From the NCBI GenBank assembly GCA_964631325.1, contig CAZVWJ010000085.1:1-7281 (forward strand): a stretch of DNA of 7,281 nt, in the 5' to 3' direction. The DNA comes from CAZVWJ01 sp964631325 (lineage in GTDB: Bacteria; T1Sed10-126). The notes under the pieces are model-generated. The model made no database searches and was not told the origin of the DNA. It was given only the letters and a program-made list of their open reading frames with translations. This document shows, one piece after another, positions 5,716-7,281 of this stretch. Made by a program: the position numbers and the translations under genes. Numbering within the stretch: position 1 is the first letter of the stretch; the number at the start of each line of letters is the position of its first letter.

Positions 5716-7281
5716 TGCAGAAACTTGATCGAGAACTAGGTCTGTTACCGGTTTTTTCGCTTAGCGTTGGTTCCATGCTGGGGGTGGGAATTTTTGTGGT
5801 TCCCGGTATGGCCGTGCTCATTGGGGGACCGGCGGCTTTTTTAGCTTATTTAGTAGCCGGACTTTTTGTGTTGCCGGCTGCTTTAAGTAAGGCGGAGATG
5901 GCCACGGCAATGCCTGTCTCCGGTGGAACTTACGTTTACCTGGACCGTTCTCTGGGCCCCCTTGCCGGGACGCTGACCGGCCTGGGGAGCTGGCTTTCCC
6001 TTGTTTTAAAGAGTGCTTTTGCCCTGGTGGGACTTAGTGCCTATCTTGCTTACCTGTTTGGAATTTCTTTTCAGACTACTATTTTCATTGATGTTGTCCT
6101 GGCCCTGTTTCTCCTTGCCATCAACTGCGTTGGCGCGGAACTTTCCGGCCGTTTGCAGGCTTACCTGGTGCTGGCGACCCTGTTTATTCTTTTGCTGTTT
6201 GTCGGCCGGGGGAGTCTCAGTATCCAACACACCCATTTTTCTGACCTGTTGTCCCGGGGATGGGGCGGATTTTTGAGTGCAGTGGCGTTTGTCTTTGTTT
6301 CTTATGCGGGGGTGACAAAAATTGTCAGTGTGGCCGAAGAAATTGAAAATCCGACCCGGAATATTCCCTGGGGTATAATTTTGTCACTGGTCACGATGAT
6401 TGTAATTTATACTCTGGTGACTTATGTAATTGTGGGAAATGTTCCGGCTACGAAATTTTTAAGTAATCACAATCGACTTATTCCGGTCTCCCTTGCGGGA
6501 GAAATAATGCTTAATCGGGTAGGTGGGCTGGTAATGGGCATAGTCGCCGTCGTAGCTTTGATTTCAATGACTAATGCCGGTCTCCTTTCTTCTTCACGGT
6601 TCCCCCTGGCTATGGCCCGTGACCGGCATCTGCCCGGAATATTTACTCGCGTTAATTCCCGTTTCGGAACCCCGGTGTATGCGATCCTTTTAACAGGTGG
6701 TTTATTAATTTCCTCGCTTTTGTTTCTACCGGTCAAAGGTTTGGCCGAGCTGGCCAGCGCTTTTCAACTGCTTGTCTTTTTTATGGTTAACGTTTCCTTA
6801 ATTATCCTCCGGGAAAGTGAAATTGAATGGTATCAGCCGGAGTTTACTTCTCCCTGGTATCCTTTTCTTCAGCTTATCGGAGCGGGTGGTACCCTGGGTC
6901 TGCTTCTCGTGATGGGGCTGCATACTGTGGCTCCTTTGCTTGGAGCCCTCGGCCTGTTAATTGGCTCCCTGGGTTGGTATTTTTTCTATGTCCGCCCCCG
7001 GGTTGATCGGGAAGGAGCCCTGTTTCGCGGCCGGGCGGATGAGGAAGAAATTAAGCTTTTTCGTTCGGCTCGCAGCCGCAGTGGATCGAAAAAAGAATCG
7101 GTAATTGTTCCTTTTTTCCAGCAAAAAGAAGATGATTTTATCAAAGTTGAAAGAAGAATTCGGTTGGCTGCCGCACTTTGCGATCCCGATCATCGCCTGG
7201 ATATAGTCCAGTTTGTGGAGGTCCCTGAGCAGTTCTTCCTTTCCAGTAACAAGGCTGATCCTACGATGGCGGAAGGGATAT
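5715..7281 (+). CDS. APC-superfamily amino-acid permease with UspA-like tail (3' partial)
   Basis: This is a predicted inner-membrane amino-acid/polyamine/organocation transporter; its substrate and direction cannot be read. The window shows 522 codons with no stop before the edge. The N-terminus is typical: RELGL then GSMLGVGIFVVPG at 19-31, the unwound TM1 motif (G-x-G-I-F) that binds the substrate backbone. Other family marks are MPVSGGTYVYLDRSLGPLAG at 67-86, SYAGVTKIVSVAEEIENPTRNIP at about 196-218 (TM6 and its loop), and SRFPLAMARDRHLP at 294-307. About twelve hydrophobic segments end near residue 426. A basic/acidic cytoplasmic tail then begins; SVIVPFFQ at 462-469 followed by an alpha-helical stretch and DIVQFVEVPEQ at 496-506 resembles the start of a universal-stress-protein (UspA) domain, as in known APC-UspA fusions. 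The valS-permease gap is 23 nt, so co-transcription is likely. Confidence 0.9.
   Translation, partial: MQKLDRELGLLPVFSLSVGSMLGVGIFVVPGMAVLIGGPAAFLAYLVAGLFVLPAALSKAEMATAMPVSGGTYVYLDRSLGPLAGTLTGLGSWLSLVLKSAFALVGLSAYLAYLFGISFQTTIFIDVVLALFLLAINCVGAELSGRLQAYLVLATLFILLLFVGRGSLSIQHTHFSDLLSRGWGGFLSAVAFVFVSYAGVTKIVSVAEEIENPTRNIPWGIILSLVTMIVIYTLVTYVIVGNVPATKFLSNHNRLIPVSLAGEIMLNRVGGLVMGIVAVVALISMTNAGLLSSSRFPLAMARDRHLPGIFTRVNSRFGTPVYAILLTGGLLISSLLFLPVKGLAELASAFQLLVFFMVNVSLIILRESEIEWYQPEFTSPWYPFLQLIGAGGTLGLLLVMGLHTVAPLLGALGLLIGSLGWYFFYVRPRVDREGALFRGRADEEEIKLFRSARSRSGSKKESVIVPFFQQKEDDFIKVERRIRLAAALCDPDHRLDIVQFVEVPEQFFLSSNKADPTMAEGI

Noticed and set aside
5692..5717. Frameshift at the permease start (ATG 5692 joined to the permease frame)
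   Set aside because: The protein from 5715 already begins like complete APC permeases and has its own SD, so no missing N-terminus needs to be recovered.
6013..6276. An 87-aa hydrophobic forward ORF inside the permease region
   Set aside because: It is an out-of-frame shadow; the permease frame from 5715 is open through the whole region and carries APC motifs on both sides.

Overview
The window holds four same-strand genes that look like one operon. They are aspartate kinase (lysC), (R)-citramalate synthase (cimA), valyl-tRNA synthetase (valS), and the first 522 codons of an APC-family amino-acid permease with a cytoplasmic tail. The gaps are 34, 24 and 23 nt, and I see no terminator in any of them. 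The permease gene runs off the right edge of the window. A 197-nt AT-rich, non-coding leader rich in inverted repeats lies upstream of lysC.

The organism is a bacterium. It has bacterial-type Shine-Dalgarno (SD) sites, such as GGAGG before cimA and GAGGAGGA before valS, and a Geobacter-style citramalate synthase. The proteins are unusually acidic: by hand count LysC has about 73 D/E against 36 K/R. This would suit a moderate halophile or salt-in anaerobe such as a Halanaerobiales-type bacterium, but it is an inference and I cannot name a taxon. Coding GC looks near half by eye, while the leader is clearly AT-rich.

Layout: 1-197 carries a long imperfect inverted repeat (5-104), a candidate sigma-70-type promoter (95-123), and a perfect 18-bp-stem hairpin with a GTAA loop (116-155) that overlaps the candidate -10. 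It also holds a possible 15-codon mini-ORF (151-198) whose stop overlaps the lysC start. lysC is 198-1412, cimA 1447-3006 and valS 3031-5691. A 7-codon mini-ORF with a strong SD (5692-5715) bridges valS and the permease, which runs from 5715 to the end.

Functional logic: LysC makes aspartyl phosphate for the Lys/Thr/Met branches. CimA makes citramalate from pyruvate and acetyl-CoA, giving 2-oxobutyrate and then isoleucine without threonine, so the isoleucine supply is separated from LysC feedback. ValS uses a product of the same branched-chain enzymes, and the permease probably moves amino acids. The operon therefore reads as an amino-acid supply and use cluster. I found no wholly new system. 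The points most worth checking are the structured leader, the two mini-ORFs overlapping downstream starts, and a possible internal start giving a separate LysC regulatory subunit.
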